Of a stretch of DNA of 37,997 nt, positions 1 to 8,575 are shown in pieces. Numbering within the stretch: position 1 is the stretch's first letter; each line of letters starts with the position of its first letter. The notes below the pieces were generated by a model. That model saw only the letters and a list, made by a program, of their open reading frames with translations. It had not been told where the DNA came from and ran no database searches. The DNA comes from Paucilactobacillus nenjiangensis (GTDB lineage: Bacteria > Bacillota > Bacilli > Lactobacillales > Lactobacillaceae), in NCBI RefSeq assembly GCF_005405445.1, contig NZ_BJEB01000015.1:1-37997 (forward strand), written 5' to 3'. A program made the translations under genes and the position numbers.

Positions 1-114
1 GTTTTCTGTGATTACTAAATATCATAAGGGAAGGCATTCCCTATTTCTATACAATTCAGAAATCTTTTATGCATTTACACAAGATATTTTACGCTCTCTC
101 CAATTTTATTTTGA

Positions 115-417
115 CTGTTACTTACAACCGTATCGTTTGAATTTATCGAGTCTGCGGAGCTGGCGCCGTACTTTGCAATCAGTTGTTTATTTGCTGGAAT
201 TATTTTGATTTATACCGGCATCTTTTTGGCGTCAACCTACAATAAGTCGTCATTAATAATCAATTATCAGATGAAATTAATTTTTTATGTCATCGCAAAT
301 GTTGGTTTTATGCTTTCGATGCTGATTAAATCCTATGCAGTCACGATTTTAATCGCGACAATCGTGACGGTCGTTAATTCGACTATTTTTTCAATGTATA
401 TGATTCGCCACACTTAA
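115..417 (+). pseudogene. Fragment of a polytopic membrane protein (C-terminal part)
   Basis: An open frame with at least three hydrophobic segments ends at a TAA at 415-417. Reading back in this frame it continues to a TGA at 112-114 with no ATG start. The first possible start is a TTG at 205, without a convincing ribosome binding site and inside a hydrophobic segment. The reading therefore looks like the C-terminal end of a longer membrane protein that is broken or cut upstream. The 114 bases before it are open in other frames, but I recognise nothing in them. I cannot name a family. A short real gene starting at TTG 205 is the alternative. Confidence 0.25.
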
Positions 418-506
418 TAAATAACGAAGTGTACTGTTTGACGAGCAATCGCGCTATTATTTCTGTTACAATGAATTTAACTTATGAATAAGAAAAGGAG
501 AAAACT

Positions 507-1682
507 ATGCTATTTATTGCTACATTGGCGGGTTTACTCCTGGCGGATCAAATTGCGATTCATTTATGTCGTCGCGTTGAAATTCCTGGAGTGGTTGGAG
601 AAATTATGGTCGGAGTTATTTTCGGGCCAGCATTTCTTGGTTGGGTTCATTTAAATGAACTATTGAATGAATTTCAAGTCATCGGTGTCATTATTTTAAT
701 GTTCATCGGGGGCTTAGAAAGTGATTTAAATTTATTAAAAAAATACATCCGGCCGGCATTAGTTGTTGCCGTCATGGGTGTGATTGTACCATTTGTCGTC
801 ATGGGAATTGCCAGTTATGCGTTTGGGTTCCCATGGTTAGCTTCATTATTTATTGGAACCATTTTTTCAGCAACGTCTATCTCCATCTCAATTTCAGTGA
901 TGAACGAATATCACTATCTGGAAACTAAAGAGGGTACCGTAATCTTAGGGGCGGCGATTGTTGATGATATTATTGGCGTTTTAATGTTGAGTTTATTGGT
1001 TGGATTCATGAGTAGTGGGAATAATTCTGCTGGTCACACCACCAATATTGGTTTATTACTCGCCGAACAAGCTGCGTTTTTTGTCTTAGTTTACTTGCTC
1101 GTTCGCTGGCTAGCCCCAATTATTATGGGCTTAGGTGAACGGCTATTATCTCAAGTTTCAGAAACGGTCATGTCGTTGGTCATCTGTTTAGCGTTGGCGG
1201 CTGCTGCCGAATTTGTTGGTTTAAGTGCTGCCGTTGGTGCCTTCTTTGCTGGGGTCGCTGTTGCACAAACAGAAAGCCATAGTAAGGTCGAACACGGGAT
1301 TGAACCAATTGGTTACGCCGTCTTTATTCCAATTTTCTTCATTAGTATTGGTTTAAATATCAAATTTGAACACTTTATGGAATCATTGCCATTTATTATT
1401 ATCATGACGATTTTAGCTTGTCTGACGAAGTTATTTGGCTGTGGACTGGGCGCCAAAATGAATGGATTTACGCTCGACAGTAGCTATCTGGTGGGCGCAG
1501 GGATGATTTCTCGTGGTGAAATGGCCCTCATTACCGCTCAAATTGGGTTTGAGGCTCACTTGCTTTCAGAAACATACTACACCGATGTAATTATCGTGAT
1601 TGTGTTAGCAACTGTGATTGCACCATTCTTATTGAAAAATGCGATTAAGCGACATGCAAAACATCTAGAAGCTGCCGCGTAA
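507..1682 (+). CDS. napA: Na+/H+ antiporter, CPA2 family (NapA type)
   Basis: Monovalent cation/proton antiporter of the cytoplasmic membrane, expected to act in pH and sodium homeostasis. The 391-residue protein is almost wholly hydrophobic with about 12-13 membrane segments. It keeps the paired aspartates of electrogenic CPA2 antiporters (VDD, Asp153-Asp154) followed by a glycine-rich helix, and the expected ISRGEMAL segment near residue 335. Its length is close to that of NapA proteins (about 380-390). The ATG is preceded by AAAAGGAGAAAACT, a good ribosome binding site. It is transcribed alone and followed directly by a strong terminator. It has no TrkA-N domain, so it is the short form of the family. 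Family is secure; the exact ion specificity is inferred. Confidence 0.88.
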   Translation: MLFIATLAGLLLADQIAIHLCRRVEIPGVVGEIMVGVIFGPAFLGWVHLNELLNEFQVIGVIILMFIGGLESDLNLLKKYIRPALVVAVMGVIVPFVVMGIASYAFGFPWLASLFIGTIFSATSISISISVMNEYHYLETKEGTVILGAAIVDDIIGVLMLSLLVGFMSSGNNSAGHTTNIGLLLAEQAAFFVLVYLLVRWLAPIIMGLGERLLSQVSETVMSLVICLALAAAAEFVGLSAAVGAFFAGVAVAQTESHSKVEHGIEPIGYAVFIPIFFISIGLNIKFEHFMESLPFIIIMTILACLTKLFGCGLGAKMNGFTLDSSYLVGAGMISRGEMALITAQIGFEAHLLSETYYTDVIIVIVLATVIAPFLLKNAIKRHAKHLEAAA

Positions 1683-1692
1683 AAATAATTTG

Positions 1693-1729
1693 TCTCTACA
1701 GATTTAAAAGATTTGTAGAGACTTTTTTA
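1693..1729 (+). terminator. Rho-independent terminator after the antiporter gene
   Basis: A 12-bp stem (GTCTCTACAGAT paired with ATTTGTAGAGAC, one G-T pair) with a 7-nt loop is followed by six T residues. Confidence 0.88.
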
Positions 1730-1841
1730 ATACTTGAAAAGATATTCGGATTCATCCATTTTTTGTCAATAAATAACCACACCATAGCTGTTGTGTATTA
1801 AATGGCTAAGCGGTAATATTCATCATGAGGAGGCGGACAAC

Positions 1842-2366
1842 ATGCAATGGCAAACAGTCTTATATTTACCAAAACTATTTTCCTTAGTAGACTCGCAAAC
1901 CGTGACTAGAAATGAGCAATCTGTGACGGTCGAGCGGTATCAAGCGGAACGGGGAATCACGCCCAATAACCAACATATCACGGTTATCTTAGATCACTAC
2001 AACCAACTAGTTAGTTACAACAATTCTGCTTTTATTGCTCAAGGAGCCATTCCTGATCGCGATGAAGCCACTTCAATCGCATTGCATACCTTTGAAATAT
2101 TGATGAGTGAATATAAAAAAGAAATGAACTTGATAAAAGTTGAATATCAAAAAAGAGGCTATATTGATTTATCCGGTCATGTGATTGAAGTGCCGGTATT
2201 GTGGGTAAAATTTGCACATAAAAATGGTAGCTTTGGTTGGGCAACTGTTGGACCAAACGCACAAATCATTGAGTTGGAGCGGGATGCATTATGGAGTACT
2301 ACTAATGGTGAACGTGAAACAGAAATGTGGAATGATGATACTTGGGTTTTAGCTCGAAAAAAATAA
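1842..2366 (+). CDS. Hypothetical protein, 174 residues
   Basis: I do not recognise a family. The protein is soluble and of mixed composition, with no signal peptide, membrane helix or nucleotide-binding motif. The C-terminal half is rich in Trp and acidic residues (for example the segments VLWVKFAH and EMWNDDTWVLA). The start is taken at the ATG at 1842 because GAGGAGGCGG lies 6 bases before it. An upstream in-frame TTG at 1791 has no such site. It stands alone between a terminator and the next small gene. Cytosolic location is inferred from the lack of a signal sequence. Confidence 0.7.
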   Translation: MQWQTVLYLPKLFSLVDSQTVTRNEQSVTVERYQAERGITPNNQHITVILDHYNQLVSYNNSAFIAQGAIPDRDEATSIALHTFEILMSEYKKEMNLIKVEYQKRGYIDLSGHVIEVPVLWVKFAHKNGSFGWATVGPNAQIIELERDALWSTTNGERETEMWNDDTWVLARKK

Positions 2367-2486
2367 GATTATAGAAAGCATAAGTCTAAACAAGTGAAAA
2401 AGTCGTAAAGTGGTCACACTAAAGTCATTTTTGTCGGTTAAACTACTAACAACAGTCAGGAATTGAAATGAAAATGGAGGCTACTT

Positions 2487-2708
2487 ATGGACAATTCATC
2501 AGCAAAACTTCTCATGGATCGAATTGAAAGTGCGGAAGCTCAATTATTTCAAATTGAAAATCAGACACTTGGTCATGAACATCAATCAGGTGATATTTCA
2601 GTTAAAGTCAATCAAGCTGAAATTAATCAAAGTGCCATCCGGTTACGATTACAAATTGCACGGATGCGGGTGATGTTGGTTAAAATGAAATTAGCAGAAG
2701 GCAAATAA
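2487..2708 (+). CDS. Small hypothetical coiled-coil protein, 73 residues
   Basis: A small, soluble, charged protein that is almost entirely helix-forming, with heptad-like spacing of Leu/Ile, so a coiled coil or helical bundle is likely. AATGGAGGCTACTT before the ATG is a good ribosome binding site. It ends just before a terminator shared with the convergent gene on the other strand. I recognise no family. Another small helical protein of similar style lies at 17751-17939, but the two are not visibly homologous. Confidence 0.65.
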   Translation: MDNSSAKLLMDRIESAEAQLFQIENQTLGHEHQSGDISVKVNQAEINQSAIRLRLQIARMRVMLVKMKLAEGK

Positions 2709-2736
2709 TAATATAAACAATGTGAATTCAAAAAGA

Positions 2737-2765
2737 GTCTCAGGAAGAAATTTCCTGAGACTTTT
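2737..2765. terminator. Shared (bidirectional) terminator between convergent genes
   Basis: A 10-bp perfect stem (GTCTCAGGAA with TTCCTGAGAC) is flanked by TTTT on the right and by AAAA on the left, so it can end transcripts from both sides. Confidence 0.82.
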
Positions 2766-2768
2766 ACT

Positions 2769-3428
2769 TTATCGTACATGGATAATTAACAGAATTAAGT
2801 TACTGTTGGTTTCTTTATCGAACGCTTGACCGATTTCTGATGTTTCTAAAATATCGGCAGGGCTTAAATGCTTGTCTAAAGTGTGATTGAGATATTCCAG
2901 AACGAAAAGGGCCATGGAATCTTCAATAATATTGACATTCGCACCGTTGCCGGTAAATAAGGTGTAATCATATTGTGAATCTGATTCGTGCAAGGCATTA
3001 TTAGATGCTTCCAAAGCAGATGCACCGGCTTGTAAAAAGTAGTAGGTAGTTTTGTCTGCGGCCAATACTTCAGTCACGTGCACGGTGTGTTCAGGCTGTT
3101 GCTTACCAACACCTTCTAAAAACTCAGCTACTTCAGCGACAACTTGCATGGACTCGCCATTTCGCATTTCGGAAATTAGCTCTTTAACCTCGTTTGAATC
3201 TACTTGGTAAAGATCGGCGGTTTCCTCAAAACTATCTTTAGTATAGCCGGCATCGGAGAGGGTATCAAAATTGGCAATTGTGCGATCCGTTGGAACCAGT
3301 TGGGTTGCATGGCCTGTCAGGCTTGTAGCATCCGTGTTTAAAAATGTACCCAGCGCATAAACGCCGTTATATTTGTTGTATTCAGCTCGTTTATTCAGGT
3401 AAATGGTGCCCAAATTATTATTTTTCAC
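2769..3428 (-). CDS. Hypothetical protein, 219 residues, GTG start
   Basis: I recognise no family. The product is acidic and soluble, without a signal peptide or membrane helices. The last residues turn hydrophobic (LILLIIHV). The start is a GTG at 3428, preceded at about 6 bases by AAAGGAG, which decides the start. The gene is monocistronic, transcribed away from the two-component system upstream, and converges on the small gene at 2487-2708 with a shared terminator. It is composed like an ordinary chromosomal gene and shows no break. Confidence 0.65.
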   Translation of the reverse strand: MKNNNLGTIYLNKRAEYNKYNGVYALGTFLNTDATSLTGHATQLVPTDRTIANFDTLSDAGYTKDSFEETADLYQVDSNEVKELISEMRNGESMQVVAEVAEFLEGVGKQQPEHTVHVTEVLAADKTTYYFLQAGASALEASNNALHESDSQYDYTLFTGNGANVNIIEDSMALFVLEYLNHTLDKHLSPADILETSEIGQAFDKETNSNLILLIIHVR

Positions 3429-3595
3429 GTGAAACTCCTTTAATTTTGAATGGTTACTCGATTAATAGATTAACATATTTTGTAGCCGACTAAAATCAAA
3501 TTTAACGCAGTTGGTTTATGATTTTAATTTACAAAGCTTGGAAATCAGTCTAGAATACCGATTGATTAACTATATCATGATAATGGGAGTGCAAA

Positions 3596-4285
3596 ATGAC
3601 TAAAACAATATTATTGGTTGAAGATGAGGCAGCGCTGGTCGAGTCTTTATCGACGGAATTTGAATTTGAAAACTATCAAGTTTTGGTGGCTAGAGATGGA
3701 TTAAGCGCCGTTCAAATTTTTAGCGAACGAAGTACAGAGATTGATATTATTATTTTAGATTGGATGTTACCCAAATTAGATGGTTTAGGAGTTTTGCGAC
3801 GGATTAGAAATGCAAGCAATGTGCCAGTTATTATGCTGACCGCCCGCGATTATTCTGGTGATAAAGTGGCTGGCTTGTTGGGTGGAGCCGATGACTATGT
3901 TACGAAGCCATTTGATACAGAAGAACTTTTGGCTCGTATCCAGGTGGCATTACGTCACCAAGTTGCTGAAGAACCTCAGCAAATCTTTGCCATTGATGAT
4001 TTGACGCTAGATACACAACGTCGTCAAGTCAAGCGGGGAGATCACAATATTCAATTAACCCAACGTGAGTATAATCTTCTAAAAGCACTTTTCGATGATG
4101 TTGGGAAGACTTTTACACGTGACGAATTGCTCGACATCGTGTGGGGCGTTGATTTTGATGGGGAACCTAATATTGTTGACGTGTATATTAGATATTTACG
4201 TAACAAAATTGATAGCTTTCCAGATAAACCTAAATTAATTCACACTACGCGTGGAATTGGGTACGCGCTGTTACTGAATGAATGA
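3596..4285 (+). CDS. OmpR/PhoB-family response regulator
   Basis: DNA-binding response regulator of a two-component system. The receiver domain (about residues 3-118) has the acidic pocket (VEDE, residues 8-11), the phospho-acceptor Asp55 (LDW), the conserved Thr in MLTARD and the Lys in VTKPFD. A winged-helix Trans_reg_C domain (about 130-226) ends with the typical HTTRGIGYAL strand. Its length of 229 residues is normal. GGGAGTGCAAA precedes the ATG. The stop overlaps the start region of the sensor kinase gene, so the two are co-transcribed and surely form one system. The inducing signal cannot be read from the sequence. Confidence 0.93.
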   Translation: MTKTILLVEDEAALVESLSTEFEFENYQVLVARDGLSAVQIFSERSTEIDIIILDWMLPKLDGLGVLRRIRNASNVPVIMLTARDYSGDKVAGLLGGADDYVTKPFDTEELLARIQVALRHQVAEEPQQIFAIDDLTLDTQRRQVKRGDHNIQLTQREYNLLKALFDDVGKTFTRDELLDIVWGVDFDGEPNIVDVYIRYLRNKIDSFPDKPKLIHTTRGIGYALLLNE

Positions 4286-4295
4286 GGAACTTTTG

Positions 4296-5663
4296 ATGAA
4301 AAAGAAAAGAAAACAAAATAGTTCGTCAATTATGTTACGCAGTTTCATTTGGGTAATTACACTAATCATGCTCATTTCGAGTCTTGCGATGGTGGTTTCT
4401 ATTGGAAATCAGTTATTGGAAATGACTCGCGAAAACTCCGATGGCATTATTGATAGCCTGGAAGAAACCATCATTGATGATGATGGCGATTGGAATAAGT
4501 GGGTCTTAAATAATACGTTAGATACGAGCACCAGCTATGTGCATGTTGTTAATCAACGTGGGGATGCTAAACGAGAGAATTATTATTCACCGGGTACCAA
4601 GAAATTATTATCTACCCAAAAGACAAAAGTCCCATTGATTAAAAATTTGTACTATCGCCAGGGACGTGGATTTTATTACTATAGTGAAGGCCGCGCCAAA
4701 GGCATTGATTACAAGCTATGGGTGAATTTGGATGAACAAATTGAAATTTTAGAGCGTGCAGTTGCAGTCACTCTCGTTATTTTATTATTGACGTTAATTA
4801 TTAGCCCGTTGTATATCAATGTAATCGCTGAACGAATAACTAATTCTTTGAAAAAATTAACCAACAGTGCAGAAAAAGCAACCACCACATCGACCGAGCA
4901 AAATGCAACTTTACTGGTGCCTGATAGTCCGACTGAGGTGACTAACTTGGCCAACAGTTTTAATCGATTACTGGCTCAAGTGTACAAACAAAATGAAAAG
5001 GATAAACTATTCGTTTCTAATGCAGCACATGAATTAAGGACGCCGATTGCGGCCATTCGGAGTCATGCGCAATTAATTCAACGCCGGGGGCATGAACATC
5101 CGGAGGTGATTGATAAATCGATTCAATATATCAATGACGAGTCATATCAAATGCAGGCCTTAGTCGATGAATTATTGACGTTATCAAGGGCGGGCCGAGT
5201 GGAATTAGAGATGATGCCTGTTAACTTAGCTAAGCTGGTTCAAACTGTTGTGACGAAGTTGGACTCAGTGACCACTCAATCAATTGATATCCAAGCCTCA
5301 GCTGGTGCATCTGTCGTAGCCAATGCCGAAAGTTTACAGCAAATTCTAACCAATATCATTACTAACGCTAGTAAGTATTCCCCTAGCGATAGCCAGATTA
5401 AAATTAAGATAGTTGATGGGAATCAACCAGTAATTTCAATTTATGATACAGGTTCAGGAATCTCTCAAGAAGATAAGGAGCATATTTTCGAGCAATTTTA
5501 TCGAAGTCCTGAAGTGCGAGGTACGATTCAGGGGACCGGATTGGGTCTTTCGATAGTTAAGCAATTAGCAGAGTTAAACCATATCACAATTGAATTTGCT
5601 GACAATGTTCCACGTGGAACAATCGTGAAATTAATCTTTAACCAAGCACCAGAAAATAATTAA
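4296..5663 (+). CDS. Sensor histidine kinase of the two-component system
   Basis: Membrane histidine kinase that should phosphorylate the response regulator encoded just upstream. Order: TM1 (about 11-40), an extracytoplasmic domain of about 110 residues, TM2 (about 150-175), HAMP, HisKA with His245 in AAHELRTP, then HATPase_c with the N box (NIITNASKYS), G1 box (DTGSGIS) and G2 box (GTGLGLSIVKQL). I start it at the ATG at 4296 because GAGGAAC lies about 8 bases before it. The upstream in-frame ATG at 4278 overlaps the regulator's stop codon and has a poor site. With 455 residues it is a usual EnvZ/OmpR-type kinase and is intact. Confidence 0.92.
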   Translation: MKKKRKQNSSSIMLRSFIWVITLIMLISSLAMVVSIGNQLLEMTRENSDGIIDSLEETIIDDDGDWNKWVLNNTLDTSTSYVHVVNQRGDAKRENYYSPGTKKLLSTQKTKVPLIKNLYYRQGRGFYYYSEGRAKGIDYKLWVNLDEQIEILERAVAVTLVILLLTLIISPLYINVIAERITNSLKKLTNSAEKATTTSTEQNATLLVPDSPTEVTNLANSFNRLLAQVYKQNEKDKLFVSNAAHELRTPIAAIRSHAQLIQRRGHEHPEVIDKSIQYINDESYQMQALVDELLTLSRAGRVELEMMPVNLAKLVQTVVTKLDSVTTQSIDIQASAGASVVANAESLQQILTNIITNASKYSPSDSQIKIKIVDGNQPVISIYDTGSGISQEDKEHIFEQFYRSPEVRGTIQGTGLGLSIVKQLAELNHITIEFADNVPRGTIVKLIFNQAPENN

Positions 5664-5683
5664 TATGAAATATAATCAAGAAG

Positions 5684-5710
5684 TGAGCAGATTTTATTTT
5701 GCTCATTTTT
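5684..5710 (+). terminator. Terminator after the two-component operon
   Basis: A short stem (TGAGCA with TGCTCA) with an AT-rich loop is followed by TTTTT, 20 bases after the kinase stop codon. Confidence 0.65.
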
Positions 5711-5819
5711 TGTTTTCTGTGAATTTCTCAGATTCAGTTAATTTAAGCACTCTTTTTCCTCAAACTGCATCTCGTTAAAATAGGGGAATCAACTAAATTA
5801 ACTGAGATGAGGGAACTTC

Positions 5820-6443
5820 ATGATAACTGGATTATTATTTTCATTTTTAAATGTCAATCACTTATTACCGCTGCTGATTTCACAGTATGGTGCATGGGTG
5901 TATGTAGGATTATTTATGATTATTTTTATTGCAACGGGACTTGTGGTGTTCCCTTTCTTACCAGGGGATTCATTGCTATTTCTGAGTGGATCAATTGCGG
6001 AGATGAGTGCACATTCGTTAAACCCAATCATTTTGATTGTCGTATTGTCAATTGCAGCGATTGTGGGCGATGGTGTTAATTTTGAAATTGTTAAACGAAC
6101 CGGTCGAAAACTGATTAGTTCTAAGCTGAGTCGCTGGATAAAACCGAAGCATCTGGAACAAGCGGAATTATTTTTTGAACGTCACGGTAATAGTTCAATT
6201 TTCATTGGTCGTTTCATTCCATTTATTCGGACGTTCATTCCGTTTACTGCGGGGATGAGCAAAATGAAATATCGTCATTTTGTTGCCTTCAATATCTTAG
6301 GCGGTGTTGTATGGGTAACTGTGGTTGTTAAGGCACATTTTGAATTAATTATGTTTATGATTGTCTTGATTTCCATCTTACCTGTGACGGTTACCAAACT
6401 CAGACAACGTTACGTCAGGGGTGAGAAAAATGAAACCGAATAA
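5820..6443 (+). CDS. DedA-family membrane protein, probable internal deletion
   Basis: DedA proteins are polytopic membrane proteins linked to lipid-carrier (undecaprenyl phosphate) and phospholipid flipping. Visible family motifs are FPFLPGDSLLF near residue 45, a GDGVNFEIVKRTGRK segment, and GRFIPFIRTFIPFTAGMSKM near 130. After GGVVWVTVVV the sequence passes straight to KAHFELI. Family members normally have a further stretch here that includes a GYFFGN-like motif, so about 15 residues seem to be missing without loss of frame. The ATG at 5820 follows GAGGGAACTTC. It overlaps the PAP2 gene, so the two are translationally coupled. Whether the protein still works is unclear. Confidence 0.85.
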   Translation: MITGLLFSFLNVNHLLPLLISQYGAWVYVGLFMIIFIATGLVVFPFLPGDSLLFLSGSIAEMSAHSLNPIILIVVLSIAAIVGDGVNFEIVKRTGRKLISSKLSRWIKPKHLEQAELFFERHGNSSIFIGRFIPFIRTFIPFTAGMSKMKYRHFVAFNILGGVVWVTVVVKAHFELIMFMIVLISILPVTVTKLRQRYVRGEKNETE

Positions 6444-7095
6444 GAGATGGGTGATGACTGGTCTAATTGCATTACTAGTCTTTGTTGTCATTGTATTAAG
6501 TTTGAAAATGAATGCAAATTGGGTCCAGACTTCTGATCTAACCATTCAAGGGTTTATGACCAGTATCCAAGATAGACTAAGAACCCAAGTGATGGGAATA
6601 ATTACTAGTTTTGCCAGTCCAATGATTGCAATGGGGTTAACGCTGTTAATTGCAATCGCCTTTTGGCTCCGCCAGGAACGTTTACTCGCTGGGTGGATTA
6701 TGGCCGTGCAAATAATGGGCGGTGGTGTGGCTTTTATGATTAAGGAGCTAGTCAAACGTCCACGCCCAACTTCAAAATTGATCCCGGATGCTGGTTACAG
6801 TTTTCCTAGCGGTCACACGTTTAGTAATGCATTGCTAGTTTTAACTATTTTGTTTATTATCGTACCTTTGTTAGAGGATCAAGAAGTCCAGTTGGTGACA
6901 GCATTATTGGCGATTATCTGGATTTGTGCGTTGGTATTCTCAAGGATCTATTTACGAGGCCACTTTGCAACTGATGTTCTGGGCAGTGTGAGTTTGGCAA
7001 TTGCCTGGTGGGAATTTTCAAGAATTATCTATTTTGAAATTTTGAAGTCCAAGGACAATGTGTCACAAAAAATATTACGACAAGGTCAAAGGTAA
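6430..7095 (+). CDS. PAP2-family (type 2 phosphatidic acid) membrane phosphatase
   Basis: Integral membrane lipid phosphatase, likely acting on undecaprenyl pyrophosphate, phosphatidate or phosphatidylglycerol phosphate at the outer face of the membrane. All three PAP2 motifs are present: KELVKRPRP, PSGH (in SFPSGHTFS), and SRIYLRGHFATD with the catalytic His and Asp. About six membrane segments; 221 residues is a usual length. I choose the ATG at 6430 with AGGGGTGAG just upstream; a GTG at 6421 is also possible. It overlaps the end of the DedA gene by 14 bases. DedA plus PAP2 is a sensible pair for lipid-carrier recycling (inference from context). Confidence 0.9.
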   Translation: MKPNKRWVMTGLIALLVFVVIVLSLKMNANWVQTSDLTIQGFMTSIQDRLRTQVMGIITSFASPMIAMGLTLLIAIAFWLRQERLLAGWIMAVQIMGGGVAFMIKELVKRPRPTSKLIPDAGYSFPSGHTFSNALLVLTILFIIVPLLEDQEVQLVTALLAIIWICALVFSRIYLRGHFATDVLGSVSLAIAWWEFSRIIYFEILKSKDNVSQKILRQGQR

Positions 7096-7109
7096 TCAGC
7101 TAGATACTA

Positions 7110-7138
7110 AAAAAGTAGCCGCATCAACGACTACTTTA
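7110..7138 (-). terminator. Probable terminator after the liaF-like gene
   Basis: On the minus strand a stem AAAGTAG / CTACTTT with a 12-nt loop runs into TTTTTT, about 60 bases after the stop of the minus-strand gene at 7194. Confidence 0.5.
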
Positions 7139-7193
7139 GTAAGAGACACTCGATTTGGTAGAAAAGTGATGTCATTTTCCTCACAATTACATG

Positions 7194-7919
7194 TTAGACG
7201 TAATGAATTGTTAATCCAGACATTCGAACCCGACCGGTGACTGTTACTTTTGGTCCGTTGGTGTTACCACGCCCCTTTTCTTCGATGCCACCCATATAAT
7301 TATTCACGTTGATTATTAGGTTCCAGTCTGCAGGGACAAAGATATCGGTGCCACTTAAATCAATATCCAAATGGATGTTAGCAGTATCGCCTTGAATGGT
7401 CGATTTATCAAAATACACTTTGGTACCAGCCATGTAGGCAGTGATATTGGCACTTTTAAAATCGTCTTCTTGAACGTAGCGAACGCTGCCAGTAAAGCGA
7501 TTGTCAATTTCGATATGACCGTTAATAGCACCATCGATAGTTTCTACGTCAGGGTCAATGGCATGATGATACACATCACGATGATGATGCATGACCCATT
7601 CGCCATGGCGCCTGATGCCCGAGCCTCGAAATAAGATTGAAATGCCAATTGATAGCAGCAAGGCCGTAATCAAAATTGGGCCGGCACCAATATTCCAGTT
7701 GAGTGGACCTGCGAGAACAATTGCTTCGAGTGCAGCAGAAAAAATGATTCCTATGATACTCTTCGTAAACAGGCTATGAATAAAGACGGCGACTAAAATA
7801 ATCGATGCGATGATTGCAAAAATGGGTAGGTCAATAGAGATGAGACCCGTTTGTGTGCCGATAAATGTTCCGGCCGCGACAATGAAGAATAGCCCCCAGA
7901 AAACTCTGAAAAATTTCAT
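7194..7919 (-). CDS. LiaF/VraT-like membrane protein (cell-wall stress)
   Basis: Membrane protein of the LiaF type, a family that modulates cell-envelope stress signalling. The N-terminal 90 residues hold about four hydrophobic segments. The C-terminal half (about 115-241) is a soluble beta-rich domain with the spaced pattern of the DUF2154/LiaF C-terminal domain (repeated ID/GS strands, and GTDIFVPADWNLIINVNNYMGG). The product is 241 residues, ATG start, and the gene lies 5 bases downstream of the LytTR gene on the same strand. In lactobacilli such genes pair with a LytTR regulator rather than LiaRS. Here that partner is broken by a stop codon, so the regulation of this gene is uncertain. 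Confidence 0.8.
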   Translation of the reverse strand: MKFFRVFWGLFFIVAAGTFIGTQTGLISIDLPIFAIIASIILVAVFIHSLFTKSIIGIIFSAALEAIVLAGPLNWNIGAGPILITALLLSIGISILFRGSGIRRHGEWVMHHHRDVYHHAIDPDVETIDGAINGHIEIDNRFTGSVRYVQEDDFKSANITAYMAGTKVYFDKSTIQGDTANIHLDIDLSGTDIFVPADWNLIINVNNYMGGIEEKGRGNTNGPKVTVTGRVRMSGLTIHYV

Positions 7920-7924
7920 AATAA

Positions 7925-8374
7925 TTACCTCGTTTGATTTAATTTATCTTTAAGTTGCTTAGCATATCGTCGGGAAGCATAAATTTGTTTATGTGAATCT
8001 TGAAATTCAATCAAGACATTGGAAAGCGAACGAGTCAGTGCAAAAATTTGTGCCACGTTAAAAATGGCCGACTTAGAGATTCGAATGAAACTATCGGGAA
8101 GTGATGATTCCAACTCATACAGTCGATATTTAATGGTAAAAACATCGTTCGCAGTATGTGCATGAACTGCACGCTCATCAGTTTCAAAAAATAAGATGGT
8201 GTTGAGACTGAGATATTATTCACTGTCATACTTATAGAAAGTAAATTTTGGAACGGTCGTGGCATTTGCTTCCAAAAGTTGTGCTAACCGTTGAATTTCA
8301 GCGGTATCTTCAGCCGCTTTAATTACGATTTCAGTATCTGTTAAATTGTCATCGAATTCGAATTTGATTTTCAT
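7925..8374 (-). pseudogene. LytTR-family DNA-binding protein, interrupted by an in-frame TAA
   Basis: Reading from the ATG at 8374 (preceded by GAAAGGAACCCGTT) to the stop at 7925 gives exactly 150 codons, the normal size of the stand-alone LytTR regulators of lactobacilli. Codon 53 is TAA (8216-8218). The frame before it ends in FYKYDSE and the frame after it opens with YLSLNTILFFETDERAVHAH, the expected LytTR start. The rest (residues about 54-149) is a full LytTR DNA-binding domain ending in IYASRRYAKQLKDKL. Only one base change is needed to restore it. Reinitiation could still give a shortened DNA-binding domain, but I see no good internal ribosome binding site. Confidence 0.85.
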
Positions 8375-8575
8375 AACGGGTTCCTTTCGCAAATATTATT
8401 ACACCATGGAAGACGGACCATGTAAATATATTATGTATAAGTGGATGAAATATAACCCTAAGTGGTCTGAAATAATCACCCGGGAAATTAACAAATCGAA
8501 ATGTTGTTCATATGTGAAAAAGTCAGTTATCATAAGCATATAGTCAATCATCAATTGAAAAGAGAGGTAACTGAA

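Noticed and set aside
5807-6079. Open frame of 90 codons overlapping the DedA start
   Set aside because: It lies in another frame of the DedA gene and has no family resemblance or separate ribosome binding site.
7371-7779. Open frames on the plus strand opposite the LiaF-like gene
   Set aside because: They are antisense shadows of a clear protein-coding frame on the minus strand.
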